Below, one piece after another: positions 26,863-35,587 of a stretch of DNA of 64,000 nucleotides; the stretch's first letter is position 1; every line of letters starts with the position of its first letter. The DNA lies in assembly GCF_900112705.1 (NCBI RefSeq), contig NZ_FOMR01000001.1, positions 110,935 to 174,934 of the forward strand. The letters are read 5' to 3'. The notes below the pieces were generated by a model. It ran no database searches. It was not told the origin of the DNA and was given only the letters and a program-made list of their open reading frames with translations. Source of the stretch: Lentibacillus persicus. Its GTDB lineage: Bacteria; Bacillota; Bacilli; Bacillales; Amphibacillaceae. The position numbers and the translations under genes were made by a program.

Positions 26863-27864
26863 GTGACAAAACATATACCTTTAAACGTGCTTGATCTTGT
26901 CAGCATATCAGAAGGACAAACAAAAAGTGAGGCGATTAACCAAGCTCTGGAAGCGGCTCAATTGATAGATAAACTTGGGTTTAAGCGGCTCTGGTTTGCA
27001 GAGCACCATAACTCGAAAAATTTGGCATCCATGGCAACTTCCATCCTTATTGCCCAGGCTGCAAAGGTGACGGAAAAAATTCGTGTTGGCTCCGGCGGTA
27101 TTATGCTGCCCAACCATGCTCCGCTTCAGGTAGCTGAGAACTTTGGCACACTTGCACAATTGTTTCCTGACAGAATTGATTTAGGCCTCGGGCGGGCGCC
27201 GGGGACCGATGGCCGGACGGCTCAGCTGCTTACGCGTTCAGGTGGTGACCCGCAATCGTTTGCTAATTCTATTCTGGATCTCACTGGATGGTTCAGTGAT
27301 GAGGGTTTGGCGCATAGTACACCAATAACTTCCAATGTAGGGACGGGAACGAATATACCAATGTGGGTCTTAGGTTCAAGTATGAATGGTGCCTCGATTG
27401 CCGGCCAGCTGGGTTTGCCTTTTTCGATTGCTTCACATTTTACCCCGGACAATTATAGAGAGAAGATTGATCTGTATCGTTCGACATTCAAATCGACCGC
27501 ACCAACGGCACAAATTGAAGAGCCTTATGTCATGGCGGGGATTAACGTGGTTGTTGCGCCAACGGATGAGGAAGCACAGCGAATTTGGACCACGACACAG
27601 ATGATGTTATTGGACTTGCAAACCGGGAAACAGCGATTAATGCAGCCGCCTGTGAATCCTGAAGAGCTTGGAACAGAACAGGAAAGAGCATTTATGGAGT
27701 CGATGTTCAGTGTCAAAGCGGTCGGTTCTCCGGAAACAGTGCGTAAGAAATTGGAAGAATTTACTGACCAGAGTGGGGCTGATGAACTGATTGTTATAAC
27801 TTACGCTTACGATCCGGAAGACAGGAAGCGGTCGATGAAAATGCTCGCCGATCTCTGGTTCTAA
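26863..27864 (+). CDS. LLM-class flavin-dependent oxidoreductase
   Basis: A 333-aa luciferase-like monooxygenase-fold protein. Typical blocks are RLWFAEHHNSKNLASMAT, VGSGGIMLPNHAPLQVAE and FPDRIDLGLGRAPGTD, characteristic of the YddN/YwcH-type MsnO8 group. It probably uses FMNH2 from a separate reductase; the substrate is unknown. GAGGTGA lies 5 nt before a GTG at 26863, preferred over the GTG at 26854 that overlaps the ribosome site. It is convergent with a GNAT gene. Confidence 0.87.
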   Translation: MTKHIPLNVLDLVSISEGQTKSEAINQALEAAQLIDKLGFKRLWFAEHHNSKNLASMATSILIAQAAKVTEKIRVGSGGIMLPNHAPLQVAENFGTLAQLFPDRIDLGLGRAPGTDGRTAQLLTRSGGDPQSFANSILDLTGWFSDEGLAHSTPITSNVGTGTNIPMWVLGSSMNGASIAGQLGLPFSIASHFTPDNYREKIDLYRSTFKSTAPTAQIEEPYVMAGINVVVAPTDEEAQRIWTTTQMMLLDLQTGKQRLMQPPVNPEELGTEQERAFMESMFSVKAVGSPETVRKKLEEFTDQSGADELIVITYAYDPEDRKRSMKMLADLWF

Positions 27865-27910
27865 GCCAGTGACCCACAAATTAGGTGATTTTTAATAGAA
27901 GCCTATTTAT

Positions 27911-27967
27911 ATCAAACAAAAATGACTATCGAATCAATCTATAATTTGATAGTCATTTTTGTTTGAT
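27911..27967. terminator. Bidirectional terminator with 20-bp perfect stem
   Basis: Positions 27911-27930 and 27948-27967 are perfectly complementary (ends ATCAAACA / TGTTTGAT) around a 17-base loop. The stem carries an A run on one side and a T run on the other, and lies between two convergent genes. Confidence 0.85.
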
Positions 27968-27991
27968 GTTATAAACTGCTAGTCATCCGAC

Positions 27992-28849
27992 CTAAGCCTT
28001 TTCCAGACCATACAAAATCCATGGCGACGGCAGCTCAAACTGGTGATTTTCGGGCAGGGTCTCCGCTTCCTCTTTCGTCAAGTCCATCCATATATATGTT
28101 TCGTCATCCGTCTGCGGTATGAGTTTCGTGTAGTCATTAGCGATCGTCTCCCACAACCCGGCCTGGGACACCATGTCGCTCCAAGGATACACAGTATGTA
28201 AATAATGATATTTTTTTTGATCGTGTTTGGTGAGGACGAAACGTGTTTTGTCCGCGTTTTCGAAAAAAGCCCACTGTTTCAGCTTATCTTCCGGGAACAA
28301 ATCTGCTGAACCGGGGAATGGATAATAGCATTCGTATGGAAAAACCGCACCTGTCTGAATGTATGCTTCGTTCACCCATTCTTTTTTCCGTTCAAGGTCT
28401 GTAACAGGTGTCCACAGCTTATCCCCCGATTCGAGTGCTGAGGTGTCTTTTGTGAGAGCTCCGTGCAGTGTTATGTGTGGTGTAAGACCAATTTTCTCCA
28501 GAACTCGCTGAGCCGAGATATTATGCTCCTGTGTATTGGCCCCAACCCATTGGATACCATCGAGTTTCTGGACTTCCGACAATACATGATTCATCACGTC
28601 AGTGGAGAAGCCATTGCCGAGAAACCGGCAGTCGCTTCGCAATCGTCCCAGCATGGCATAGCTTTTGGCATAAATCGAATACCCGCCGACACTGACTAAT
28701 TGGCCATCAAGGAATAAACCGTACAGTCGGTTGTTGCCGGAGGTCAGTCGGTCAAATATGCGTCCAACGTAATCAAACTCAATGCCGGTGTCCATCTGTT
28801 CATAATCGTAATAGTCGTTTTCATTCAAGATACGGATTGTCTTAGTCAT
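27992..28849 (-). CDS. GNAT-family acetyltransferase, 285 aa
   Basis: A protein about twice the size of a minimal GNAT. The acetyltransferase domain is at the N-terminus (residues about 1-130; FLDGQLVSVGGYSIYA, NISAQRVLEKIGLTPH). A C-terminal half of unknown fold follows (WKxxVNEAYIQTG-like and CYYPFPGSADLFPEDK segments). The ATG at 28849 follows GGGAGTG with 8 nt spacing. The substrate is unknown. Single gene, divergent from metA. Confidence 0.78.
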   Translation of the reverse strand: MTKTIRILNENDYYDYEQMDTGIEFDYVGRIFDRLTSGNNRLYGLFLDGQLVSVGGYSIYAKSYAMLGRLRSDCRFLGNGFSTDVMNHVLSEVQKLDGIQWVGANTQEHNISAQRVLEKIGLTPHITLHGALTKDTSALESGDKLWTPVTDLERKKEWVNEAYIQTGAVFPYECYYPFPGSADLFPEDKLKQWAFFENADKTRFVLTKHDQKKYHYLHTVYPWSDMVSQAGLWETIANDYTKLIPQTDDETYIWMDLTKEEAETLPENHQFELPSPWILYGLEKA

Positions 28850-29003
28850 CTGGTGCACACTCCCTGGTATTTTCTCAAATAACAGATTAACAGAATATTA
28901 GACGCTCGTTAAACATTTTATCCCAGAAACCTTCAGCTGAACCATTTTAGTATATGGCGGTGGGACATTTTTAACGCTTGTATCAATTTTCAAACAGAAT
29001 GGG

Positions 29004-29032
29004 TTGCCACGTGTTTGATAGCGTTCTATAAT
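29004..29032 (+). promoter_or_regulatory. SigA-type promoter of metA
   Basis: TTGCCA (29004-29009) and a perfect TATAAT (29027-29032) are 17 bp apart. The leader to the start codon is about 30 nt, too short for a SAM riboswitch or T-box. Confidence 0.78.
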
Positions 29033-29067
29033 GAAGGATATATTTATAATTGAGGAGATGGTGTCAG

Positions 29068-29976
29068 TTGCCAATTAATGTGCCACAGGAATTGCCTGCG
29101 AGCGATGCACTGAAGCAGGAGAAAATTTTTGTTATGGATGAGGACCGTGCCCGGACGCAGGATATCCGTCCTCTTAATATATTAATCTTGAATTTGATGC
29201 CGGAAAAAGAGCGCACGGAATTGCAGCTGCTGCGGTTATTGGGGAACACGCCGCTTCAGGTGAACATCAGCTTTCTCCGAACTGCAACACACCGTCCGAC
29301 GCATGTGAGCCCGCATCATCTGGAAAATTTTTATACGACATTTGAAGACGTTAAAAATCGTCGTTATGATGGTTTGATTATTACCGGAGCGCCCATAGAG
29401 CATCTTGAATTTGAGGATGTTGCCTACTGGGATGAACTGACCGAAATTATGGACTGGGCCGATCGGAATGTGACGTCAACGTTCCATATTTGCTGGGGCG
29501 CACAAGCCGGGTTGTATTATCATTATGTTGTGGAAAAATTCGAGCTTCCGGAAAAGTGCTTTGGCATTTATGAGCATAATATTTCAGATCAGACGGTTAA
29601 ACTGGTGCGCGGCTTTGATGACGTTTTTCAGGCACCGCACTCACGGTATACAACCGTCTCAAGAGAAGCGATTGAAGCCCGGCCCGATTTAACGCTTTTA
29701 TCCGTGTCTGAGCAAGGGGCTCCGTTCATCATCATGTCTGAAGACGGTAAAAATATTATGATTACCGGCCATATGGAATATGACGCAGCAACACTTGCAG
29801 AGGAATATGAACGGGATCACAGCAAAGGGCTTGAAACGGCAATGCCGGAAAATTATTTTCCTGATGATGATGTGACAAAGGATCCACCTCATAAATGGCG
29901 TTCACACAGCCATTTGCTGTTTTCAAACTGGCTCAACTACTATGTTTATCAGGAGACCCCATTTGAATGGGATTAA
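29068..29976 (+). CDS. metA: Homoserine O-acetyltransferase (MetA family)
   Basis: A 302-aa MetA-family acyltransferase, the first step from homoserine to methionine. The catalytic Cys lies in [15 protein letters not shown] and the partner His/Glu in TGHMEYD. At the position that distinguishes acetyl- from succinyl-CoA users, this protein has Glu (GAPIEHLEF), as in Bacillus cereus MetA, where Escherichia coli has Gly. Acetyl-CoA use is therefore predicted. The TTG at 29068 is preferred (GAGGAGATGGTG upstream); it yields [11 protein letters not shown], the normal family N-terminus. Monocistronic. Confidence 0.93.
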   Translation: MPINVPQELPASDALKQEKIFVMDEDRARTQDIRPLNILILNLMPEKERTELQLLRLLGNTPLQVNISFLRTATHRPTHVSPHHLENFYTTFEDVKNRRYDGLIITGAPIEHLEFEDVAYWDELTEIMDWADRNVTSTFHICWGAQAGLYYHYVVEKFELPEKCFGIYEHNISDQTVKLVRGFDDVFQAPHSRYTTVSREAIEARPDLTLLSVSEQGAPFIIMSEDGKNIMITGHMEYDAATLAEEYERDHSKGLETAMPENYFPDDDVTKDPPHKWRSHSHLLFSNWLNYYVYQETPFEWD

Positions 29977-29981
29977 ATTGA

Positions 29982-30023
29982 AAATTGCTTTAAGCCCGTG
30001 AGTTGCGGGTTTACAGCAATTTG
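29982..30023 (+). terminator. Terminator of metA
   Basis: A long interrupted stem pairs AAATTGCT with AGCAATTT, and inside it CCCG with CGGG, followed by a short T-rich stretch. Confidence 0.68.
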
Positions 30024-30059
30024 TTTATCTGATGGTCGTTGGTGTAACCGGTTTGCGCG

Positions 30060-30608
30060 TTAATCCAGTGACGATTCCAGCAGGATGCCTTTATCTTTAA
30101 GCATCTGACACGCTTTATCAAGTTGTTGTTCCGTCTCAGCTTCAATGGTATGCAAGTGAACGCCGGCGGTGAGCTTGGACAGCAGAGACGCCCCGGTTTG
30201 GTTTATCTTCTTGAGAAACGCGTCCACATCAAGCCGGTTTTTAATCATCAACGAGCCGGTTAAATCACCGTAAACCGGGTGCTCAACCATTACATTCCGG
30301 ACGGTGACGCCATGATCCACAAGCGTATAAAGCTCATTTCCCGTTTCCTCGAATTTGTGCGATACGGCAATGACGCGGGAAAATTTCTGATTTTCATTGG
30401 TTTCCTCATAGTAAACATATCCGCGGGAGGTCGCGATAATCGGTTCACCTTTTGCTTTTAACAGCGAAATATCCTGAACAATTGCTTGCCGGCTCACATT
30501 CATTTGCCGTGCCAACATGCTGCCTGAGTGCGGGTCACTGCTCGCTTTCAGCACGTTCAATATTTTCTTGCGTCGCTTTTCGCCTAACACTTTGTTTCGT
30601 TCTTCCAC
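30060..30608 (-). CDS. niaR: NAD-biosynthesis/niacin repressor NiaR
   Basis: A 182-aa repressor (YrxA type) combining an N-terminal HTH_11 winged helix (SGSMLARQMNVSRQAIVQD) with a C-terminal 3H domain. The metal-binding histidines expected for 3H are seen in AVSHKFEE, VEHPVYGDL and GVHLHTIEA. Family members bind nicotinic acid and repress NAD synthesis or niacin uptake genes. GTG at 30608 has GAGGTG 6 nt upstream; a GTG at 30617 overlaps that site. The gene is divergent from a small membrane protein plus a sodium symporter, with a strong palindrome in between. Confidence 0.87.
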   Translation of the reverse strand: MEERNKVLGEKRRKKILNVLKASSDPHSGSMLARQMNVSRQAIVQDISLLKAKGEPIIATSRGYVYYEETNENQKFSRVIAVSHKFEETGNELYTLVDHGVTVRNVMVEHPVYGDLTGSLMIKNRLDVDAFLKKINQTGASLLSKLTAGVHLHTIEAETEQQLDKACQMLKDKGILLESSLD

Positions 30609-30698
30609 ATCCAGCACCTCAATGTAGCCTTTTGTTCATTATATCAAATCAGCATCATGGATACAGCATTCTATAAAAAAGTTCTTGATTTGTTCGGT

Positions 30699-30732
30699 TA
30701 CATGTGTAATTATATGTGTAAAGACACATGTA
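30699..30732. promoter_or_regulatory. Candidate NiaR operator
   Basis: TATATGTGT and ACACATGTA (8 of 9 positions complementary) flank AAAG at 30711-30732. An additional half-site TACATGTGTAA lies at 30699. The ATGTGTAAAGACACAT core resembles the known NiaR/YrxA box as I remember it. It lies between niaR and the divergent transporter genes. Confidence 0.62.
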
Positions 30733-30812
30733 AAGTTTTGTTTTTGGTGCGTTGTTATTTTAAAACACTTTACTATGTTCAATACCTCACAATTAAGGAG
30801 TGGAGAAATGGT

Positions 30813-31001
30813 ATGGAAAAACAGGTGTCAAAATTTGGATGGGGGCTGCTGATTATCGCCTTAATTCTATCAGCTTATATTCTTCCATATACGATTCTAT
30901 CAGACGTACAAGCCTGGTACGGCAGCTTTCTAGTATGGGGAATCATCGGTGTTTTAATTATCATAGCCAATATCATGATCACAAGGGATTGGGGGAAGTA
31001 G
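30813..31001 (+). CDS. Small two-helix membrane protein beside a symporter
   Basis: A 62-aa protein with two hydrophobic segments (WGLLIIALILSAYILPYTIL and FLVWGIIGVLIIIANIMI) and a short basic end. It resembles the small partner proteins often encoded directly before sodium:solute symporters, such as YhdT next to PanF. The next gene starts 1 bp after its stop, so the two are translated together. AAGGAG precedes the ATG. Confidence 0.72.
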   Translation: MEKQVSKFGWGLLIIALILSAYILPYTILSDVQAWYGSFLVWGIIGVLIIIANIMITRDWGK

Positions 31002-31002
31002 A

Positions 31003-32469
31003 ATGAGTACGAATCTTGTAATATGGGGAATTATTATTTATTTTATTATCGCTTTAGGCATTGCGATCATGTCAAGAAAGGGCGATCGCTCGGATATGGC
31101 GGGTTTCTTTCTCGGCGGGCGGAACATGAATGGTATTCTGTCAGCACTTAGCTACAGCGCAACAACGTATAGCGCATTTATGATGGTTGGCCTTGCGGGG
31201 CTTACGTATCAGGGCGGTGTTGGGGCACTCGGTTTTGAGATCGTTTATTTTACCGGGGTCTCATTAGTTATTTTGTTCGGTCCGCGTTTTTGGCGGGCGG
31301 GTAAAAAATATGGCTATGTATCACCGTCGGAAATGATCGGCGGGCGGTATGAAAGCAAAACGGCGGCCGCAGCTGTGTCACTGGTCAGTTGTTTGTTTTT
31401 GATTCCATACAGTGCTGTACAGCTTGCCGGTGTTGGGTATCTGCTTCAGGGTATTACCAATAATGCGATACCATTTACAGCAGGTGTGGTGTTTGCAACC
31501 GTTATGGCGATTTTATTTTCCTATACGGCTGGCATTCGTTCTGTCATTTGGACCGATTCATTGCAGGCGATTATTATGATTATCACATCTACGATTGTTG
31601 TTATAATGGTTGTTCAGGGGCTTGGCGGATTTGGACAATTTTTTGGCAATCTTGAGATAAGCCGTCCGGAATCGCTCTCAGTACCGGGTAATGGTTATTT
31701 TGATTTTCTGACGTTCCTCGGGCTGACGCTGCCGTGGTTTTTCTTCAGTTTATCCAACCCGCAGGTGAGCCAGCGGTTGTTTATGCCAAAATCGCTGAAA
31801 GGGTTGCGGCAAATGCTGATCGGCTTTTTGATATTTGGTTTCATTTATACGTTCGTATCTGTCTTATGGGGCTTTTCGGCCATGCAGATGTTCCCGAATC
31901 TCGAAACAGCAGACCTGGCTACACCCCAGCTTTTATCGTCTGAACTGGTACCGCCGCTGCTTGGGGTTATCGTTATGATTGGTATTATTGCTGCAGCGGT
32001 ATCAACAATTGATTCGATCATGCTGACTTTATCGTCAATGTTTGCCCGTGACGTGTACGGCAATACGAAAGGGAAGCCAAGTGATCGAAAGCAATTAAAG
32101 GTAGCCAAAATGGTTATTCCGGTTATTGCAGTATTGGCTTTCGCATTTGCCGAACTCGAGCTTAACCTTATTGCAGTGCTTTCTGTTGCTGCCTCATCCG
32201 GATTGATCGTGACGGTGCCGTCATTTTTCGGGACGTTTTTCTGGAAACGCGGCACCGCTGCAGGCGTTATCAGCAGTGTCTCAATCGGTGCGGTGCTTGT
32301 TCTGTTGATTGAGTTTTCATCTATCAAACCGCTGGGGCTTGCATCCGGTATATGGGGGCTTCTCGTATCGACGACGATTTTTGTCGTTGTCAGTTTGGCT
32401 ACCAGGAAACCTAACGAAAATGCCGATGCGTTTATAAAAATAATGAAAGAAGAACGTAAAGCTTCATGA
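31003..32469 (+). CDS. Sodium:solute symporter (SSS family)
   Basis: A 488-aa integral membrane protein with about 13 hydrophobic segments. Family motifs include FFLGGRNMNGILSALSYSAT near the N-terminus and the sodium-site region AAAVSTIDSIMLTLSSMFARD near residue 340. The solute cannot be told from sequence. The NiaR-type operator in its upstream space suggests niacin or a related vitamin precursor (inference). Repeat array D follows. Confidence 0.87.
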   Translation: MSTNLVIWGIIIYFIIALGIAIMSRKGDRSDMAGFFLGGRNMNGILSALSYSATTYSAFMMVGLAGLTYQGGVGALGFEIVYFTGVSLVILFGPRFWRAGKKYGYVSPSEMIGGRYESKTAAAAVSLVSCLFLIPYSAVQLAGVGYLLQGITNNAIPFTAGVVFATVMAILFSYTAGIRSVIWTDSLQAIIMIITSTIVVIMVVQGLGGFGQFFGNLEISRPESLSVPGNGYFDFLTFLGLTLPWFFFSLSNPQVSQRLFMPKSLKGLRQMLIGFLIFGFIYTFVSVLWGFSAMQMFPNLETADLATPQLLSSELVPPLLGVIVMIGIIAAAVSTIDSIMLTLSSMFARDVYGNTKGKPSDRKQLKVAKMVIPVIAVLAFAFAELELNLIAVLSVAASSGLIVTVPSFFGTFFWKRGTAAGVISSVSIGAVLVLLIEFSSIKPLGLASGIWGLLVSTTIFVVVSLATRKPNENADAFIKIMKEERKAS

Positions 32470-32479
32470 ACCTGAGTAT

Positions 32480-32616
32480 CACGCCAATTCGGAGAGGATC
32501 ACGCGAAATTTTAAGGAGACCAATCGAAATCGGGGAAGAACCAACCGAAATTTCAAAGAGACCAACCGAATTCGGGACAGGACCACGCGAAATCCTCCAC
32601 ACACCACGCGAATGAG
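32480..32616. repeat. 21-bp degenerate tandem array D
   Basis: Seven units with CACGCGAAAT or CAACCGAAAT heads start at 32480, 32500, 32521, 32542, 32563, 32584 and 32605 (one 20-bp step, then 21 throughout). It lies directly after the symporter gene. The 352-bp space to gerKA contains only this and a terminator. Confidence 0.88.
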
Positions 32617-32670
32617 TGTCTGATTCGGGCTTGCCGTGTACAAAGCAGTCTGAAAAGCCATTAATATGGA

Positions 32671-32724
32671 AAAAGATCGGCCTTAAGCAGATTTTTAAAA
32701 AATTTGCTTAGGCCGATCTTTTTT
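32671..32724 (+). terminator. Terminator hairpin between symporter and ger operon
   Basis: AAAAGATCGGCCTTAAGC pairs with GCTTAGGCCGATCTTTT with one mismatch, followed by T residues. Confidence 0.82.
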
Positions 32725-32821
32725 GAATTCTCACTTGAAAATAACCGAATCGTATAAAAAGACGCATTATGAAACAACCTAAGATGTGTTCAACCAGCTG
32801 CAGCAGAAAGGATGCACCCGA

Positions 32822-34417
32822 ATGAAAAATGGGCAAAAGGGGAGACTGCCACTGAAAAGAAGGCGGCTGAAACAGCAAAAAGCCAAACAAGCTGATAAAA
32901 CTGCCAAGCTTGAACCGTCAGTTGACAGCAAGGCGCCGCTTTCTGACAGCTTACGTGCTAATGAGAACACATTTCGGTCGATATATGACAACAGTTCTGA
33001 TGTAATATTCCGGCCGTTTTACATAGGCGAACAGGTTAAAGCGCTGCTTATTTATATCGAAGGTTTGTCAAATATTGAAGAAATCGATGACAGTGTGCTT
33101 TCCCCGCTCATCAAATCAAAAGCTGATGGTGACACGACTGTCGACACATTAATTAATAAAAAAGTGGCAGTCTCTGACGTGAAAAAAGTTACGACGTTTT
33201 CGGACAGTGTAAAAGAGATTGCATCCGGCAGTCCGGTAATCATTGTTGATCAGCAAACGAGCGGTTTTGCACTGGGGCTTTCCAAATGGGAAAATCGTTC
33301 GGTTGAGGAACCCCAGGCGGAAATGGTGGTCAGAGGACCGCGTGAAGGATTTGTTGAAACGATTGGTGTCAACACGTCACTTATTCGGCGGCGAATCAGA
33401 AGTCCTAAACTGAAAATGAAAGCGATGGAAGCCGGCGAATATACTAAGACAGCGATTAAAATTGCTTACATTGATGGCGTTGCAGATCAATCAGTCATAA
33501 AAGAAGCTGCAAGCCGAATAAACCGGATAGACGTGGACGGTATTCTGGATAGCGGCGTTTTGGAAGAGTATATCGAAGACCACCCACAGTCACCATTCCC
33601 ACAGGTGTTGTCAACCGAACGCCCCGATATCGTTTCCGCAAACTTGCTGGAAGGCCGTGTCGCCATTTTGGTTGACGGGTCACCATTTGTCTTAATAGTT
33701 CCTGCGACCTTTTATTCATTGCTTCAGTCTAGTGAGGATTACTACGGACGTTTCTTAATCGGCACATCGATTCGCTGGCTGCGTTATTTTTTTCTTCTGA
33801 TTTCGCTGTTTTTGCCTTCATTATATGTTGCATTGCTGACGTATCATCAGGAAATGGTGCCGACCACGCTATTATTCAGTATTGCAGCTTCACGCGCCCA
33901 GGTTCCCTTCCCGGCACTGATCGAAGCGCTCATGATGGAAATTACGTTTGAAGCGTTGCGCGAGGCCGGTCTGCGTCTGCCGAAACAAGTGGGCTCTGCT
34001 GTTAGTATTGTTGGCGCGCTGGTCATTGGAGAAGCAGCCGTTTCAGCAGGTATTGTGTCTGCCCCGATGGTGATTGTGGTTGCATTGACGGGCGTGGCAT
34101 CATTTACGATACCGCGTTATTCAGCATCGGCCGCCGTTCGCATGCTCCGATTTCCAATGATTTTTCTTGCAGGAACACTCGGTCTTTTGGGGATTATGCT
34201 CGGAATTATTGGCATTATTGTCCATATGGCAACGATACGTTCATTCGGTGAACCTTATCTCAGTCCAATGGCCCCAATGAAATGGCGGGGCATGAAGGAT
34301 GTTCTGATTCGTGCCCCTTGGTGGAAGCTGAACACAAGACCCCGCTTTACAGGGGAAACAAATGATTATCGGCAAGCTGATAATCAAAAACCATCACCGA
34401 TAAGAGGTAAAGACTAA
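32822..34417 (+). CDS. Spore germination receptor subunit A (GerKA/GerAA-like)
   Basis: A 531-aa GerA-family subunit. It has a basic N-terminal tail, a soluble N-terminal domain (about 50-280) and a C-terminal membrane domain with four to five helices (WLRYFFLLISLFLPSLYVAL, FPALIEALMMEITFEALREA, VGSAVSIVGALVIGEAAV). It acts in the spore inner membrane as part of a germinant receptor with the next genes. The ATG at 32822 follows AAAGGATG. First of four overlapping or closely spaced genes. Germinant unknown. Confidence 0.9.
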   Translation: MKNGQKGRLPLKRRRLKQQKAKQADKTAKLEPSVDSKAPLSDSLRANENTFRSIYDNSSDVIFRPFYIGEQVKALLIYIEGLSNIEEIDDSVLSPLIKSKADGDTTVDTLINKKVAVSDVKKVTTFSDSVKEIASGSPVIIVDQQTSGFALGLSKWENRSVEEPQAEMVVRGPREGFVETIGVNTSLIRRRIRSPKLKMKAMEAGEYTKTAIKIAYIDGVADQSVIKEAASRINRIDVDGILDSGVLEEYIEDHPQSPFPQVLSTERPDIVSANLLEGRVAILVDGSPFVLIVPATFYSLLQSSEDYYGRFLIGTSIRWLRYFFLLISLFLPSLYVALLTYHQEMVPTTLLFSIAASRAQVPFPALIEALMMEITFEALREAGLRLPKQVGSAVSIVGALVIGEAAVSAGIVSAPMVIVVALTGVASFTIPRYSASAAVRMLRFPMIFLAGTLGLLGIMLGIIGIIVHMATIRSFGEPYLSPMAPMKWRGMKDVLIRAPWWKLNTRPRFTGETNDYRQADNQKPSPIRGKD

Positions 34418-34444
34418 TCGGCGGCTAAGATGGAGGTGACAAAC

Positions 34445-35587
34445 GTGATTGAGAATGGAAGAATAAGTGTCTTGCAAATGGCGATTCTTGTTTATCCAAC
34501 GATCATTGCCACAGCAATCCTGCTTCTTCCGGCCATAACAGGGGATCAGGCTAAACAGGATATGTGGCTGTCACCAATTTGGGCATCTGCTGCAGGTTTT
34601 TTGGCAGTCTTTCTTGCTATCAGGCTGAATAATCGCTTCCCTGACATGACAATTATTCAATACAGTGAAGTGATAGTGGGTAAATTTTTAGGAAAAGCAA
34701 TCGGGCTGTTATTCATCCTTTTTTTAGCCCATAATTGCGGGGTTACTTTAAGAGAGTATGGTGAGTTTGTCAAAGGAAACTTTCTCGAAGATACTCCGCT
34801 CGCCGTTATTATTGGAAGCATGATTTTTATATGTGCACTTGCCGTAAGAGGCGGAATTGAAGTAATGGCCAGAAGCGCGCAAGTGTTTGTGCCTGTGGTG
34901 ACCGTGTTATTTATCGTGGTCCTACTCTTACTCATACCGGATATAACCCCGGGCAATGTGCAGCCCGTCTTTAAAGATGGCATAATGCCTTCTTTAAAAG
35001 GTGCAACTGTGGCAGCAGGCTGGTTTCTTGAGTTTTTTGTGATAGCGTTTATGCTTCCTTTTCTGAGAAATCGGAAAAAAAGCGCGAAATGGAGCATCAT
35101 TACGGTTGTTGCCGTTATAATTACCATGGTTGTTACCAATCTTGTGACGTTGTTTATCTTCGGTGCGCTCACCCCGACATTCACCTATCCCGTCATGGAA
35201 GCTGCCCGGTATATCAGCATCGCTGAATTTATTCAGCATATGGAATCGGTTGTTATGGCAATCTGGGTGGGCGGTATTTTTATAAAAATATCAGTGCTTT
35301 TGTATATCACCGTCTTGAGCACTGCACAATGGGTGAGGTTAAGCGATTATCGTCCGATTGTTTTTCCGTATGCGTTTATTATTGGCGTGCTCGGACATTG
35401 GTCTGCAGAAAATGTCCAGGAACTTGAGAAATTCCTGAAAGAAACGTTTCCAATATATGCACTTCTATTTCTGGCCCTCCTGCCAACAATGCTGTTGGTG
35501 ACTGCAGCGGCAAGGGGATTGAGGTCACAAAACACCGATAATCGAACCAGCAGTGATGCCTCAGCAGGAAAGGACAGGTCTAAATGA
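34445..35587 (+). CDS. Spore germination receptor subunit B (GerKB-like)
   Basis: A 380-aa integral membrane protein of the spore germination B subunit family, related to APC amino acid transporters, with ten hydrophobic segments. The family start ISVLQMAILVYPTIIATAIL is clear. The B subunit is considered the germinant-sensing unit. GGAGGTGA precedes a GTG at 34445, favoured over the ATG at 34430, which overlaps it. The stop overlaps the C subunit start by 4 nt. Confidence 0.9.
   Translation: MIENGRISVLQMAILVYPTIIATAILLLPAITGDQAKQDMWLSPIWASAAGFLAVFLAIRLNNRFPDMTIIQYSEVIVGKFLGKAIGLLFILFLAHNCGVTLREYGEFVKGNFLEDTPLAVIIGSMIFICALAVRGGIEVMARSAQVFVPVVTVLFIVVLLLLIPDITPGNVQPVFKDGIMPSLKGATVAAGWFLEFFVIAFMLPFLRNRKKSAKWSIITVVAVIITMVVTNLVTLFIFGALTPTFTYPVMEAARYISIAEFIQHMESVVMAIWVGGIFIKISVLLYITVLSTAQWVRLSDYRPIVFPYAFIIGVLGHWSAENVQELEKFLKETFPIYALLFLALLPTMLLVTAAARGLRSQNTDNRTSSDASAGKDRSK

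Noticed and set aside
28860..29067. SAM riboswitch or T-box before metA
   Set aside because: A good promoter lies only about 35 bp before the start codon and none of the conserved S-box or T-box segments is present.
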